In this document: piece by piece, positions 48,170 through 60,136 of the stretch | Layout of the letters: the number at the start of each line of letters is the position of its first letter | Numbering within the stretch: the first letter of the stretch is position 1 | Assembly: GCA_003956705.1 (NCBI GenBank) | Contig: QZCP01000112.1 | Location: 646,712-710,711, forward strand | Reading direction: 5' to 3' | Length of the DNA: 64,000 nt | Source of the DNA: Brevipalpus yothersi | Lineage: Eukaryota; Arthropoda; Arachnida; Trombidiformes; Tenuipalpidae | Program-made: the position numbers and the translations under genes | The notes under the pieces: generated by a model | Told to the model about the DNA's origin: nothing | What the model saw: only the letters and a program-made list of their open reading frames with translations | Database searches by the model: none

Positions 48170-50206
48170 ATAGAGCTTAATAAATCAATAGCATCAATGG
48201 AGGCAATTGTTAAAAACTAGCTGACTGTACATTGTACAAGAATGAAGCAAACTTGAAAATCGTACTCTGGTGAAAGCTGGAATTAAAAAAGTGTTCTGTT
48301 TCTGGTACAACATCCATCGTGATCAAGATCATCTAGGGCTCAAGATCTATGTTAAGGAATACATAGAAATTCATCTCGCAATCCATGTAAATTACAATCA
48401 GCTGGCCTCCACAATCGAGCCTCAACGTGATATTATGTAATTGAATTCAGTTACAATATGTTAGTGTTGGCTAGAGGAAACGTGATCTTGATTGATTGTC
48501 TATTCATAAATTTTTTACTTTTTTTCAAATAACAAACTGCTCGTTTATGGTATTCAAAAATATTAAGAGTCAAAAAGTAGGAAACAATGCACAATTAAAA
48601 AGTTTTTATTCAATTTTGTACGCTCTCGAAAGTAGTTTTTAGCACAAGTCACGTTTTTTATCATTTACACTATTGATCAACGCTCATGAAATTGATGAAT
48701 GATATCCATTAATTTATTTATGTATGAATCCACATGATTACAAAGATTTTAAAGAGAGAAAAAAAATTTTGAAAATCTAGATCCTGGACGTATGATGAGC
48801 AGTTGATGCTTTCACTTTGTCTCTATCATAGGAAAGGATTTGAAAAAGAAAGAAGCAAAATGAAAGTCAAAAGCATGAGAAGAGTAAATAGGGGATAGAA
48901 AATCATTTATATTTTGGGAGAATCAAGTTGTTTTTAACTGGTCCTCTTTTAAGAACCTTTCTTTTAAGTCTCTACTTTGATTCCCTCTTTTCAATCAGCT
49001 CATCCTTGGGCACTTTTTTTTAGTTTCCATCAAGTTTCACTCCTCCTTCCATCTTGACTATGGAAATAATCATAATCATAAAAAGGTTTAGAAAGAAGTA
49101 GTTCAAAACATCGTTGGCATACACTGGATGGTTTCCCAAGAATGACTTGACTAAAGTAAACTACAGAAATGTGTAACTGGGACATCACTAAAAGATATCA
49201 AGTCTACTACCACAATCAAACTTACGAACACACAATCATGCGGTGATAGAAAGCATACATTTACAGGCGTGATTTTTTTCGTTGAGCACAATTTCTTCGC
49301 TCAAAAATTACTCTTGAGTTGTAGAATGAAATCGAGAAACTATAGAGTTCATCAAGTGATGCCCAAAAGATGATATGAGCTGAGTTATACTTTGAGCTAT
49401 CTTATTGATTGAAGGGAGTGAATTTTTGTTGCTAGTCAAAAAGTGGCCACAAACATGAAGACCGGAGATTTTTTGACCTTATTCATAGCAAAACATATTC
49501 ATTAAGAGTATGTAAAATCATCATAGAATCAGGAAAGTAAATACCATTCTCATCTCATTAGACTCATTTTATTTGGCTTGTTACTCAAAGTGGCTCGCTT
49601 GAATTGGTATTCCAAAATAACTCTTCATTTTCTTCTCCCTTGCTTCACTTGTTGGCCGTAATTCATTATCATTGATGCATTGTCTACAGAAAGATCCTAA
49701 TCAGGCTTCACGCTTGGCTACGAAGCATCCTGATTCTTACGGAAACTCCTACATGAACATGAACATATTCCGCCGAAGGGAGAAACACTTTCGACCATCA
49801 TGAAAATCAGACTTTCATGATTAGAAAAGTACTTTTTTCTCTCAGCTGGAAATTTGAAAATTGCTGAAATTGTGAGAGAAAGATTTTGCACTATATGGGT
49901 AAGATTAAATATTACCCCTACTATGGACGCATGTAGTTAGTTTTTTTACCCTTCATCTCAAGCGATCCTCTTGAAAGTAAAGAGATTTTTTTTCAATTCT
50001 CTTTCAATTGCTCACAATAGATTTTCGCTCAAAAGTGATAAATTGAAGATCAAAGGGTTACTTGGATTCCATTTTTGATACCCTATTGGCTTACAAAACT
50101 TGACTTGAATAATTTTCTAAAATTGTAATCCTACTTAAAAGATAAACTGAACTGTCTGGAAAATAAGAAGATAAAATCTTCATCCTACTCATAATGATAG
50201 ATAGTG

Positions 50207-50230
50207 GTCTCTCTCTCTCTCTCTCTCTTC
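50207..50230. repeat. (CT)n microsatellite
   Basis: About 11 CT units. Confidence 0.9.
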
Positions 50231-50744
50231 TTCTCCACGATATGAAGAGGACATGAATGACGAGCAGTCTTAATTTTTTTTTGTTTTGCAATTCTTCTGA
50301 GCGCAAATAGCTTGAACTAATAAAGATCGGGAGAGACAGCTTGATCCATGTGCATGTCAAAAAAGGTCGACAAAGTGAAAGGAGTAGCGGTGACAGAAAT
50401 AATCAGTGCGATAATTTTAAAATGAAAGGCTATCAAGAGCCTTTTGTGCTTATCAAAAGAGGCTTGTAACATTTTGAATAATCAAAGTGAGCTGAATCGG
50501 TTGAAGATTGATCCAATTTGTTGCCAGCTTCCAGCTCGATTCCAGCTCCAAGAGGCTTGAGAACAGGTTGCATGGCATCAAGAAGGCCCATCAATTGATT
50601 CAACTGACAGTTCGTGTGTCAGAGAGTGTGATAGCGGGCCATTTGAGAAAATTATGGAATAGTAAGCAAAAAAATTTCACTTTCGCTGCCCATCATGCAT
50701 GCTGTTTTAAGAAAAAATGCTCACTTTCTACCCAGAGAACTTCA

Positions 50745-50783
50745 TAGATAGATAGATAGAAAGAAAGAAAGAAAGAGAGAGAG
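50745..50783. repeat. Compound (GATA)n-(GAAA)n-(GA)n repeat
   Basis: Three successive short motifs merge: GATA units, then GAAA units, then GA units. Confidence 0.9.
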
Positions 50784-51297
50784 TTCCAATTCTCAATTTT
50801 GATTTGCGTTGGAAAGTGATAAGCTTATGAGTTTGAAATCTGAATGATCACGAGATGAGATCAGGTCTCAATTGAATCTCGATTTATTGCATTTTATCAA
50901 TTTTTCACAAGATGATGTTGGATTCCTTGAAGTTGAGAAAGATTCGCAGTCCTATAAGAGGCAAATGAAATGGCCCTTGAATTACGAGCTGAACTGATAA
51001 TACGGTCCGATTGTCTGAGGACATTGATGATGGTGGTGAAGGAAATGGAATGCTCTTTTCGTTTTGACGTTTTTATATCCCAAACTATTAGACCAGTTGT
51101 GTTGAAGAACCATTAGCAAGTTCAAAACTGAATTAAGCATCAGAACAAAGGTAGAGATGCCGTTATTTGGCTCTTAATGTGGTCAATAAAGTTCTAGTCA
51201 ATCAGAAATAGCTCATCGTCTTTGAGGAAGAAGATGATTATGATAAAGAAGCAGAAGTAATTTGAGAGTAGTGGAGGAGGAGAAGTCATTGTTGATC

Positions 51298-51301
<4 letters not shown>

Positions 51302-51379
<78 letters not shown>

Positions 51380-51763
51380 NNNNNNNNNNNNNNNNNNNNN
51401 NNNNNNNNNNNNNNNNNNNNNNNNNNNNNNNNNNNNNNNNNNNNNNNNNNNNNNNNNNNNNNNNNNNNNNNNNNNNNNNNNNNNNNNNNNNNNNNNNNNN
51501 NNNNNNNNNNNNNNNNNNNNNNNNNNNNNNNNNNNNNNNNNNNNNNNNNNNNNNNNNNNNNNNNNNNNNNNNNNNNNNNNNNNNNNNNNNNNNNNNNNNN
51601 NNNNNNNNNNNNNNNNNNNNNNNNNNNNNNNNNNNNNNNNNNNNNNNNNNNNNNNNNNNNNNNNNNNNNNNNNNNNNNNNNNNNNNNNNNNNNNNNNNNN
51701 NNNNNNNNNNNNNNNNNNNNNNNNNNNNNNNNNNNNNNNNNNNNNNNNNNNNNNNNNNNNNNN

Positions 51764-51812
<49 letters not shown>
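51302..51812. repeat. (GA)n microsatellite interrupted by a 384-bp gap of N
   Basis: GA repeats run from 51302 to 51379 and again from 51764 to 51812. The bases between (51380-51763) are undetermined. Both flanks are the same repeat in the same orientation, so the gap very likely lies inside or next to a long (GA)n array. Confidence 0.97.
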
Positions 51813-51819
<7 letters not shown>

Positions 51820-52283
51820 TCAGTGGGAACCCGGAAGCATTAATAGAAGCGATTCTGTTGAGCAATGAGGAGCTGGCAGCCACATTGAGCCCCCTTGTTT
51901 CGTTTGGAGGAAAATTTTCTAGTCAACGAACTTTCTCTGCCTCTCTCGACTCTGATCATCATCATATTGAGCCACCAAATTCTCTGAAGTATAATTCAGA
52001 CGTTCATCCATCATTTGGTACACCATGAGTAAAGGTGTTCATTGAGAGGGAGACTATACATGTACTACATGTACACTCGTCAACTGGTCTGACTTGGCGA
52101 AAGCACTACAAACAATCCATAGAGAATTTGAAGAGAGAGAGTAAGATGCACTCGTGTTCATGCTCACGCTTGCCAGGAATGTATTATGTGGATTGGAATG
52201 AATCGTGATCCAAGAAAGATAATTTCTACCATGAAAAATTTGAAAATTTAGTGAGTAAATTAACTCTTTCATCAGCGGCCAGT

Positions 52284-52418
52284 TTCTCTCTCCTTCTTTC
52301 TCTCTCTCTCTCCTTCTTTCTCTCTCTCTCTCTCTCGCTCTCTGAGCAGGTTGAAGAGTGACGGTTGCTGATGGAGAATCTCTTCTCTCTCTCTCTCTCT
52401 CACTCACTCACTCTCTTC
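52284..52418. repeat. (CT)n-rich tract with a duplicated 20-bp unit
   Basis: Two copies of a TCTCTCTCTCTCCTTCTTTC-like unit lie at 52291-52330, followed by plain CT repeats and CACT repeats near 52400. Confidence 0.85.
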
Positions 52419-52572
52419 TTGTATTTTCATGTTTGAATGTTTGGACTCAAACTTATTTGATTATTCGTCAATCGTCTTCCCGATATATTTTGACCTGTAA
52501 ATTTTTGTGTATTTCTCAATTTTGTCTCTCTATTTTATGGTTACTGTTGAAATTCACCACTCATCTTTCTTT

Positions 52573-52574
<2 letters not shown>

Positions 52575-52606
<32 letters not shown>
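52575..52606. repeat. (TG)n microsatellite
   Basis: About 15 TG units, 470 bp before the MTUS-like gene. Confidence 0.95.
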
Positions 52607-52607
<1 letters not shown>

Positions 52608-53075
52608 TTCGTTTTGATGATGGCAGAAGCCAGCATCCCAAGATGGTGAACCAATTATGGTTCATTTTGAAACAGGCCCACTTTGACCACCACTATTGCT
52701 GATCGGCAGCCATTCATCTTTATCATCATTCTTTATCCCCTTTTGTGTCTCAATTCAACATCTTCACCTCAAATCTGGATTGCATCGAGACGCTCTCATC
52801 TAATCTCAAAACAAAATCAACATTCCAAATTGACATATATTTCGATTATTTGTTTGATTATACTGTTTTTGTTCATGTTTTTGATCATATGAATTCTCAA
52901 TCCTTACAAAATTTCCTCTGATCACTTCATTCAATTGTCAATTGTGTTCGTGTTTTTACCATCTCTCGAATCAATAAAATCCGCCATTTTCCCTGGATCG
53001 ATGTGAATATCAGTTAGTCTTCACTACTCCAATCCCATCGAGACGGTGTTATTGTTCTGAAAATTGTTTGTGAAA

Positions 53076-55138
53076 ATGCTTAGTACAAAAGGAACTCTCA
53101 TCCAAAGATCTCGTCCATCTCCATTGATTGCCAATGGAAAGGTGAGAGACCATAGGATTGTTACAACGCTGATGATCCGCCAATCATTTGTGTTCATTTT
53201 CCTAATCAGTGATTTGTCTTCATTTCGCATTCAATATCTTATCCTATCCTATTCTTATTATTACAGGGCATCCCAAAATCCATCGATACCAAGAAAAGTA
53301 TTTCATCATTGTCTAATAAACCCTCATCAAGATGCCCGCCATCTTCATTCTCATCAAATTCTGTTCGCAACCCAGCGCCTCAAAGGCCACCTTCTAGAGA
53401 ATTCAATCATCGAACTCAGCGTTCTGAGCAGATTAACGAGGAAACGACTACAGCTCGACAGATACCAAAGCTTCAAACAAATTTCAACTCTCATAAATCT
53501 CAATCATCATCCATTGCTAAGAGAACTAATGCCACTGATGGCAACGCTCCATCCAAGATAGTTGGTGCAAAGCTCAATGGAATCTCGAGCGACTCAAGAG
53601 GTTTTGATAAATCTGCTCATCCTCCTCGTAAGATTGGAACAGTGTCTGATAGGAAAGCTCCAATCGTTTCCCATGTCACAAATGGCTTTGCTGTCAATAC
53701 AAACAGCGTTCGAAAGGGTGCCACTCTAGGTACCGCCAGTGCACGAGCAGCTACCACTCTGATTTCATTCCAACGAGACATTGATCGTTACAAAAAACTT
53801 TCCGAACATCAAAAACGTGACTTGATAGCTGCCAAGAGTGAAATGTCTCAAGCTCATCTTTTGGTGGAGGGATTGCTTGTTGTTGTTAAATATCTTACTG
53901 AGCATATGAACGCGTTCGCCAATCCTTCTCTACATTCTGAAATCAGGAGACAAAATTTGAGTATAGACAAATTGAAAGAAGAATGTCGATCATTAGAATT
54001 TGTTATTAAGCAATTACGATCAAATCAGTTTGAACGGGAAGATCAGTTGAAAGAAGAAGTTGAACGCCTCTGCTTGGAGATTGCTAATGAAAAAAAAAGG
54101 CATGATAAAGAAAAATCTCAGCTTTTTGATATGTTTGAAGATCAAATGAGAGATCAAAAAAAGAATTTTGAAAAGGACATGAAGAAAGCAGAAGAGGAAA
54201 TGCTTAAATTAGAACACGACAAGGAACACCTTAAGCAAGAAATCGATAAAAAGCTTCAAGAAATTCAGCGCCTCACTGACCATGTGAGAAATCTCGAGGA
54301 CAGTTTGTCTATGGAGAAGGACCGTCGCTGTCGTATGCTGCAAGAACGAGTTCAATTCATGACTAATGAAATACAAAGTTTGAAAGATGTGTTGGAACTT
54401 AAAGACAACGAATTGAAATCTCTCAAAAATCGCATACAAAAGGAAGAGTTGAAAGCTCAAGATTTAGAGACTTGTCAACTCACGATTGCCAATCTCACCC
54501 AACGGCTAGAAGCTTTAGAAGCCGCTGCAAGCCAAAAAAATGCCATAATTGCCACATTAAAGCAGGAAAATGAATCCCTAAAAGACAGATATGACCGAGA
54601 GCAGCGAGAACGTCGCAGGATTTCTATGAAAAATGAAGAGTTGGAATTCACTCTTTCCGAGATCGTTACACCCAGCAAGAACCTCGCCAACTCGTCCTGT
54701 CAGGTGGATGATACATTCGTTACACCCTTTAAGTCTGCCCCTCGCACTCGGCTCACAATGACCAGTGTGCATGCTGCCCCGAAACCCATATCTTCATGGA
54801 CTAGCCGGAAGCCAAGAACCAGCATGATGGCACGGAAGGATCTACGAAACAGTTTGAATTCTGATGCGAATATTCCACTTGTGCACCCTCTACAGCAATC
54901 ACCTCCAGTTCCACTCACATTAGAGCAAGTCTCTTCTTCTTCCTATTCCTCCTGCAACATACCTTCAGATGCTCAAACCACATCAGCTCAAGCAGCCCTC
55001 ACATTCCATGAAAAGGAGACGAACAATCAGAAATGTGCTGAGAAAAAGAGAAATTTCGATCCATTAAAGCCTTTGTCCACGAATTTGCCCCAAAGTATCA
55101 TGGATAGCGGTTTTGAGGATATTGAGGGGATTAAATGA
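53076..55138 (+). CDS. MTUS/ATIP-like coiled-coil microtubule-associated protein
   Basis: Two exons (53076-53141 and 53267-55138) join in phase, giving 645 residues. Residues 1-165 are Ser/Pro/basic and disordered, a typical microtubule-binding composition. A coiled coil runs from about 165 to 480. Its end resembles vertebrate MTUS1/MTUS2: ESLKAVLEIKNEKL there corresponds to QSLKDVLELKDNELKSLKNR here, and RLSMENEELLWKL to RRISMKNEELEFTLSEI here. A Ser/Pro-rich tail follows, also as in that family. MTUS proteins bind microtubules or their plus-end factors. Alternative: another long coiled-coil protein, since coiled coils resemble each other, but the C-terminal motif order supports this call. 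Confidence 0.75.
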
Positions 55139-55960
55139 TTGTTTCCATAAAATTATTCGTTATCTAGTCTTTCCATTTCATTCATTCAACAATTTTCGAT
55201 CACCATGAATTAAAAGTACTTGAGACTTTTAAGAATATTTCATTCTATTTTGAATTCCTTCTGCTCTTTGTGAGAAAATTTAAAGTCGTCGAAGCTATTA
55301 TACATGTACCAGAACAGAGAGGGAGAAAAAAAGAGAGGAAATCATATATTCAACTATAAATATAAATATAAATATGATATAAATAGTGAAAGGACTTGAA
55401 ACCAATTGGTCATTTGTGAGGGGAGAATAACTCATTATCGTTGACGTTATTCTTTCAGAAAATTATAATTAAAGGAGATTTCTATGAAGAGCTATTTTTA
55501 GGGCACAATCATAGCTGGACTAGTTCTTTTTTCCACGTAGGTAGATGATTGATGACTTTCTTCATGAGAGTTGCTTCAAAATTGGCTTCGAGCTCTTGTG
55601 GAGTGAATCCGGTTCATGGTGTAGAGTGTAAATGAAAAATCGACGTTCCTGATTCCACTCGCAGATAGTAGATGGCTGGGTTTTGGATGGTCACTATTTC
55701 CATCCTCTTATTCTATGACTCGAACTAACTCCAATTTTCTCATCTTCTTTACTACATTTACCGTCAATACTTGCTGGATGTATCATGTATCATGGAATAG
55801 CTAACATGAGATCTAGAAATTTATGATTATCACTCGAATCTGAGTCGTTCTTCCATATCACAGAGGTCGAGATGAATTTGTTTTGATCTCTTTCAATAAT
55901 TGTCCCGGTCTAGTTCAGGGTCCCATCGTCTCTTCTTCTCTCTGTTCGAAAATCTACCTC

Positions 55961-55990
55961 ATTCTCAAAAATTCTCAAAAATTCTCAAAA
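55961..55990. repeat. Three tandem 10-bp units
   Basis: ATTCTCAAAA is repeated three times without change. Confidence 0.95.
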
Positions 55991-56012
55991 CTTTGTGCTC
56001 ACAAAGTTGTCA

Positions 56013-56258
56013 GAGTCTCGAGTCGTGCTTCACATTGTGAAGTTCACAACTTCTCAGATTTACCAGAGGGCGCTATTAAAACACCCTAGATGGCGCTGGC
56101 GACGTATTGGCATTTTAGCCGATTTGCCAACCTAGCTTGATATTTTAGCGCTGGATGAATGAAATGTGTCACTTTTAATTGATTATTAATTAATTAGTTA
56201 TCAATTTTGGACAATTAATTGCCTCCTCTCCTAGATCAAAGGTTCCACAAGCAAGTCA
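56013..56258. repeat. Left copy of an inverted repeat flanking DAD1-p38
   Basis: Bases 56166-56258 match the reverse complement of 59764-59856 at 84 of 93 positions without gaps (about 90%). Weaker similarity extends left to GAGTCTCGAG near 56013. It includes CACCCTAGATGGCGCTGGC at 56082-56100, which differs by one base from the matching element in the right copy, and a second AGAGGGCGC at about 56065. Confidence 0.85.
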
Positions 56259-56422
56259 TAGGTATGTTGCCATCGATTGTCTTGATTGTCTTTCATCTGG
56301 ACCACTGTCTCAACACTCCACTATCCTCGTGTGTATTTATGTATTGAATATGTGGCTATTTTTTCTTTCACAGATTCCTTCAGTAAATATACATCCCAAT
56401 TAGCCAAAGTATATGTCACATA

Positions 56423-56761
56423 ATGGCAAACTTTAAAGAAATCTGCAAGAATTTTTTCACCGAATATCGTGCTAAAACGCCGAAAAATTTGAAAATAATC
56501 GATGCCTACCTTCTTTACATCCTCTTGACTGGAGTCATGCAGTTCCTTTACTGCCTAATCGTTGGTACTTTTCCATTCAACTCATTTCTTGCTGGTTTCA
56601 TTTCTTCGGTAGCTTGTTTTGTGCTCGGTGTTAGCTTAAGGCTCCAAATCAGCCCCGCAAACAAGCTCGAATTCGATGGTATTAGCAAGGAGCGTGCCTA
56701 TGCCGATTTCCTATTTGCCCACATCATATTACATTTGGTGGTTTTCAATTTCATTGGTTGA
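56423..56761 (+). CDS. DAD1: DAD1, oligosaccharyltransferase subunit
   Basis: A single exon encodes 112 residues, the family's normal length (113 in human). Visible strings are YRAKTPKNLKIIDAYLLYI, GTFPFNSFLAGFIS, FVLGVSLRLQ and ERAYADFLFAHIILHLVVFN, giving three membrane helices. DAD1/Ost2 is a core subunit of the ER oligosaccharyltransferase that N-glycosylates proteins; its loss triggers apoptosis in mammalian cells. An AATAAA at 56820-56825 closes a very short 3' tail. The gene sits just inside the left copy of the inverted repeat. Confidence 0.98.
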   Translation: MANFKEICKNFFTEYRAKTPKNLKIIDAYLLYILLTGVMQFLYCLIVGTFPFNSFLAGFISSVACFVLGVSLRLQISPANKLEFDGISKERAYADFLFAHIILHLVVFNFIG

Positions 56762-57335
56762 AAAACTTTCCAAACACCTATTCTCTGCATAAATTGTTTC
56801 TACAGCTTCAACGATAAGTAATAAAGAATTACAATTAAAACCCGAGTTTTTTCTACGCTCAAAATCTCGTTACTCTTGGAAAAAGCTGGGCGCCACTAGG
56901 CATGAATGAAAGGCTTAGGTATCGAAAAATTTCAGAGTCCCTGGGCATGCCCAGTATGAGGAATGGGTCTCTCTAAATAGGCTAACATGAATGAAAGTTA
57001 CTCAATATGTATGTATGTATGTTCATAATAATAATCGTTGGTGCATCCAACTTGCACCACAGTCTGCAGTACACAGTGTACTATGTACCCCCTCAAGAAT
57101 ATAAATAAATAAGGTTGTGTTGTTACACTTTTTTACTTATACTATTCACTTTTCTAGATCGGATGATGTAAAAAGTCTGTATTGAGGCAAACTGCACATC
57201 CGTCATCCCTATTACCTTCACAAGAAAAATTTTAATAAAGTTAGTTAGAATCAATAGAGAAATCATTCCATTTTATTTCATTTCGTTTCATTTGTTTATT
57301 TCCTCATCGGTGAATATCAACACATTTCACAACAC
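56762..57335. other. Intergenic region between DAD1 and p38
   Basis: Holds the DAD1 poly(A) signal (56820) and an (ATGT)n tract at 57006-57022. Nothing else is recognised in the 574 bp. Confidence 0.45.
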
Positions 57336-58947
57336 ATGGATCCGAGAATGAGATTTCATCGTACTGAATTGAATCGTACTGTGTGGGAGATTCCTGATAG
57401 ATATGCCCATCTTACACCTCTCGGCTCTGGTGCTTACGGTCAAGTGTGGTAAGTTTATATTACACTTCATTTCTTTCGTCTAAACTCGATTACGATATAT
57501 AAATCAGCTGATTCAGTGCTGATTGAAATGGCTTATTTTTCTGTTCAAGTTCGGCAGAAGATCGTAAATGCAACCGGAAAGTGGCCATCAAAAAACTCAT
57601 TCGGCCATTCCAATCGGAAACTCATGCGAAGCGAACGTATCGAGAGTTGAGACTTTTGAAACACATGGATCATGAGAATGTTATCGGTCTACTTGATGCA
57701 TTCTCTCCTACAGCATCTTTTGATGAATTCACCGACCTCTATCTAGTAACTCATCTAATGGGAGCTGATCTCAACTCAATCATCAAGATACAACACTTAA
57801 ATGATGATCAAGTTCAGTTTTTAGTTTATCAAATTTTGAGAGGTCTCAAATATATCCATTCAGCCGGAGTCATACACAGGGTAATTATATGAACAATAAT
57901 GAACAAAAAATGTTCTATCTTATCTTTACTCCCTGATCACATTTGATTTGAAATATTCCTCCTTTCATTCAACTTTGAAGGATCTCAAACCGAGCAATAT
58001 CGCTGTTAACGAAGACTGTGAACTAAAAATATTAGACTTTGGACTTGCTCGACAAACTGAAGTCGAGATGACCGGCTATGTGGCCACAAGATGGTACCGA
58101 GCACCAGAGATAATGCTTAATTGGATGCATTACACACAAACTGTAGATATTTGGTCTGTGGGCTGCATAATGGCGGAGTTGATCACTGGACGGACTTTGT
58201 TTCCCGGACAAGATCGTAAGTTTCACTATCTCTTCATCGAACGACCCCTCTAACCAAAGTGACATCACCTCTAGATATTGATCAACTCCTACGGATTATG
58301 AAAATTTGTGGAACTCCTGACGAAGAATTCAAGAGAAAAATTATCTCTGAGCCTGCCAGAAAATATGTGGACTCACTTCCGGATATGCCACGGAAAGATT
58401 TTCATTCTCTAGACCTTTTCAATGGTGTCAATCCAAATGGTAAAATTTTTAGCCATCTCTTCACGTTCATTCTGAAATGCTCTTTCTGCTCATCTTTCTC
58501 CATCATCATCTAGTATCTATTTTCATTTTGTCGTAGCAATTGACTTGTTGCAAAGGATGCTGGAATTGGATGCGGATCGACGCCTGACTGCTGAGCAGGC
58601 ACTTGCGCATCCATATTTAGCCCAATTCGCTGATCCTAGTGATGAACCAACGGCGAACCCCTTCGACTACACCTGGGAAGAAAAGCAGCTCTCTTTGGAT
58701 GGATGGAAAAGTGAGTACTCAAATTGTCTTCAACTTTCGAATCCTACATGAATCATAACTTCCTCTCTTAACTATTATTCTTCAAGTTGGCATCAAATTA
58801 TCGCTCAGCTAAATTGCTGCATCTTGAACAGACCTCACATACAATTCTTATCGTTGGTGCTAACCAATTTTGTTTTATTTTTTTCTATTTTCTCTCTCTC
58901 TAGAGCTGATCTATGAGGAAATAACCAACTTCGTGCCCACTAATTAA
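57336..58947 (+). CDS. p38 mitogen-activated protein kinase
   Basis: Six exons join in phase: 57336-57448, 57550-57880, 57981-58215, 58275-58439, 58537-58710 and 58904-58947, giving 353 residues (human p38alpha 360). The Gly loop is GSGAYGQV, the ATP Lys is in VAIKKLIRPF, the catalytic loop is HRDLKPSN, the DFG motif is present, and the activation loop is EMTGYVATRWYRAPE. The TGY motif (codons 58071-58079) is the p38 dual phosphorylation site. The C-terminus has the L16 region (YTWEEKQLSLDGWK). p38 is a stress and immune kinase activated by MKK3/6. Introns are short (59-193 nt). AATAAA occurs at 59135-59140. Confidence 0.97.
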
Positions 58948-59600
58948 TGCCTCTTTCTTTCTCAAGAGCTGTTTTTGAATTCTTTCCAATTTTTCCATAA
59001 TTATTCTAAAGAGACTCTGAAGGTAGTTTTTTTTTCAGATCCTTGAAAATGTGAACCTCATCACAACCATTTTAAACTTTTCCCATAATTTGAGTGACCG
59101 TACATATTGATTTACAAGTTGTTCATCAAACAAGAATAAAGTCACAAGAAGACCATGAAAACTTTTTCTCCACCTCTTGGTACTTACTTGTTAGAGCAAT
59201 TGATATTATGGCCATGTTTGTGAACACTTTTTAACTTTTCCTGAAGCTTTTATCGAACAAAAAAACAGTCATGATAGAAAAATTATCTGCCCAGAGGGTT
59301 GTATATTCTGATGCGAAAATGATTCATGGCCATGATCATTGTGAGCTAACAATTTTTCCATCGTCATTTTTTGAAGTTCCATCTTATCAATGATATTTCG
59401 CTCTGATGTTATTGGATAATCACTGTAGATAGAAATGTGAATAAAATGACCAAAAACTTTGTGGGAAAATGAACAAAAATTTTCAATTATAAAGTGAGGA
59501 GAATTTTACTTATGATAAAAAATAATCCACTTTTTTCATTTTGCATTTCTATGGGCTCAAGTCATTTAAAATTCACTAACAATTTTTTTTCGCCCAACAG

Positions 59601-59750
59601 ATAAACCAAAAGTTTCTATTGATATTTTGAGTGATAAAAAATATGCTATCAAAGGAAATTCTGTGATTATTGCCTGTAAAGTTTCCTCAAATCTACCAAC
59701 CAGATCAATTCAATAGTATTTCAATGACAAGCTAATGGCATCATTCTAAA
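59601..59750 (+). pseudogene. Relic of an immunoglobulin-like domain exon
   Basis: After a good acceptor (CGCCCAACAG) the frame reads KPKVSIDILSDKKYAIKGNS, VIIACKVSSN, then RSIQ, a TAG, and YFNDKLM. The pattern (PKV, KGNSVIIACK, IQ-W-YFNDK) is that of an I-set Ig domain in which the core Trp codon is now TAG. The exon would begin in phase 1, which is typical of Ig exons. A second stop follows soon after. No companion exons were found nearby. Confidence 0.6.
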
Positions 59751-59763
59751 GAGCTGATTCAAG

Positions 59764-59940
59764 TGACTTGCTTGTAGAACCTTCGACCCAGGAGAAGAGG
59801 CAATCAATTGTCCAAAATTGATAACTGATTAATTAATAATTAATTAAAAGTGATACGCTTTATTACAGTAAATGGCAATCCGCTGCCAGCGCCCTCTAGG
59901 GTGGCGCTGGCAAGTGTGGAGCAAGTCTCGAGACTCGCGC
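59764..59940. repeat. Right copy of the inverted repeat flanking DAD1-p38
   Basis: Bases 59764-59856 are the reverse complement of 56166-56258 with 9 mismatches. The CTCF-like element GCCAGCGCCCTCTAGGGTG lies at 59885-59903 and is itself part of an imperfect palindrome (GCCAGCGCC ... GGCGCTGGC). Similarity ends near the CTCGAGAC at about 59930. Confidence 0.85.
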
Positions 59941-60136
59941 ACAGTTTTGTTGAAGACTTCAACTTGAAGACTTGAGAAAGAAAAGAGAGAACAGAAATTG
60001 ATTAATTTAAATGTGTTTTGTTTTGATTTGTGCCTGTTAAATGCCTTTTCCGGTGCTCTAGTGACATCAAAAGTACTCATCAAGCGGTGAATTTCGAAGA
60101 TATTTTGGGTTGGCATTTTTTGCCGAAGTAGTTGAG

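Larger units (their letters stand above)
48170..53075. other. Repeat-rich gene-poor stretch with an assembly gap
   Basis: No convincing exon was found across 4.9 kb. It holds simple repeats listed separately and one run of unknown bases. The long frames that cross the gap or the (GA)n tracts are repeat artefacts encoding only Arg-Glu or Ser-Leu repeats. Confidence 0.55.
55139..56422. other. Intergenic region before DAD1
   Basis: Contains three perfect tandem copies of ATTCTCAAAA at 55961-55990 and, from about 56013, the left copy of an inverted repeat described separately. No exon is seen. Confidence 0.5.
58948..60136. other. Region between p38 and DROSHA
   Basis: Holds the p38 3' tail, a relic Ig exon at 59601-59750 and the right copy of the inverted repeat (59764-59940). 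The DROSHA reading frame stays open upstream to at least 60110 but has no ATG there. Confidence 0.5.

Noticed and set aside
51194..52028. Long open frames across the assembly gap
   Set aside because: They are translations of (GA)n and N runs (Arg-Glu or Ser-Leu repeats), not genes.
52358..53561. Plus-strand frames upstream of and overlapping the MTUS-like start
   Set aside because: They include simple repeats and are out of frame with the supported coiled-coil gene.
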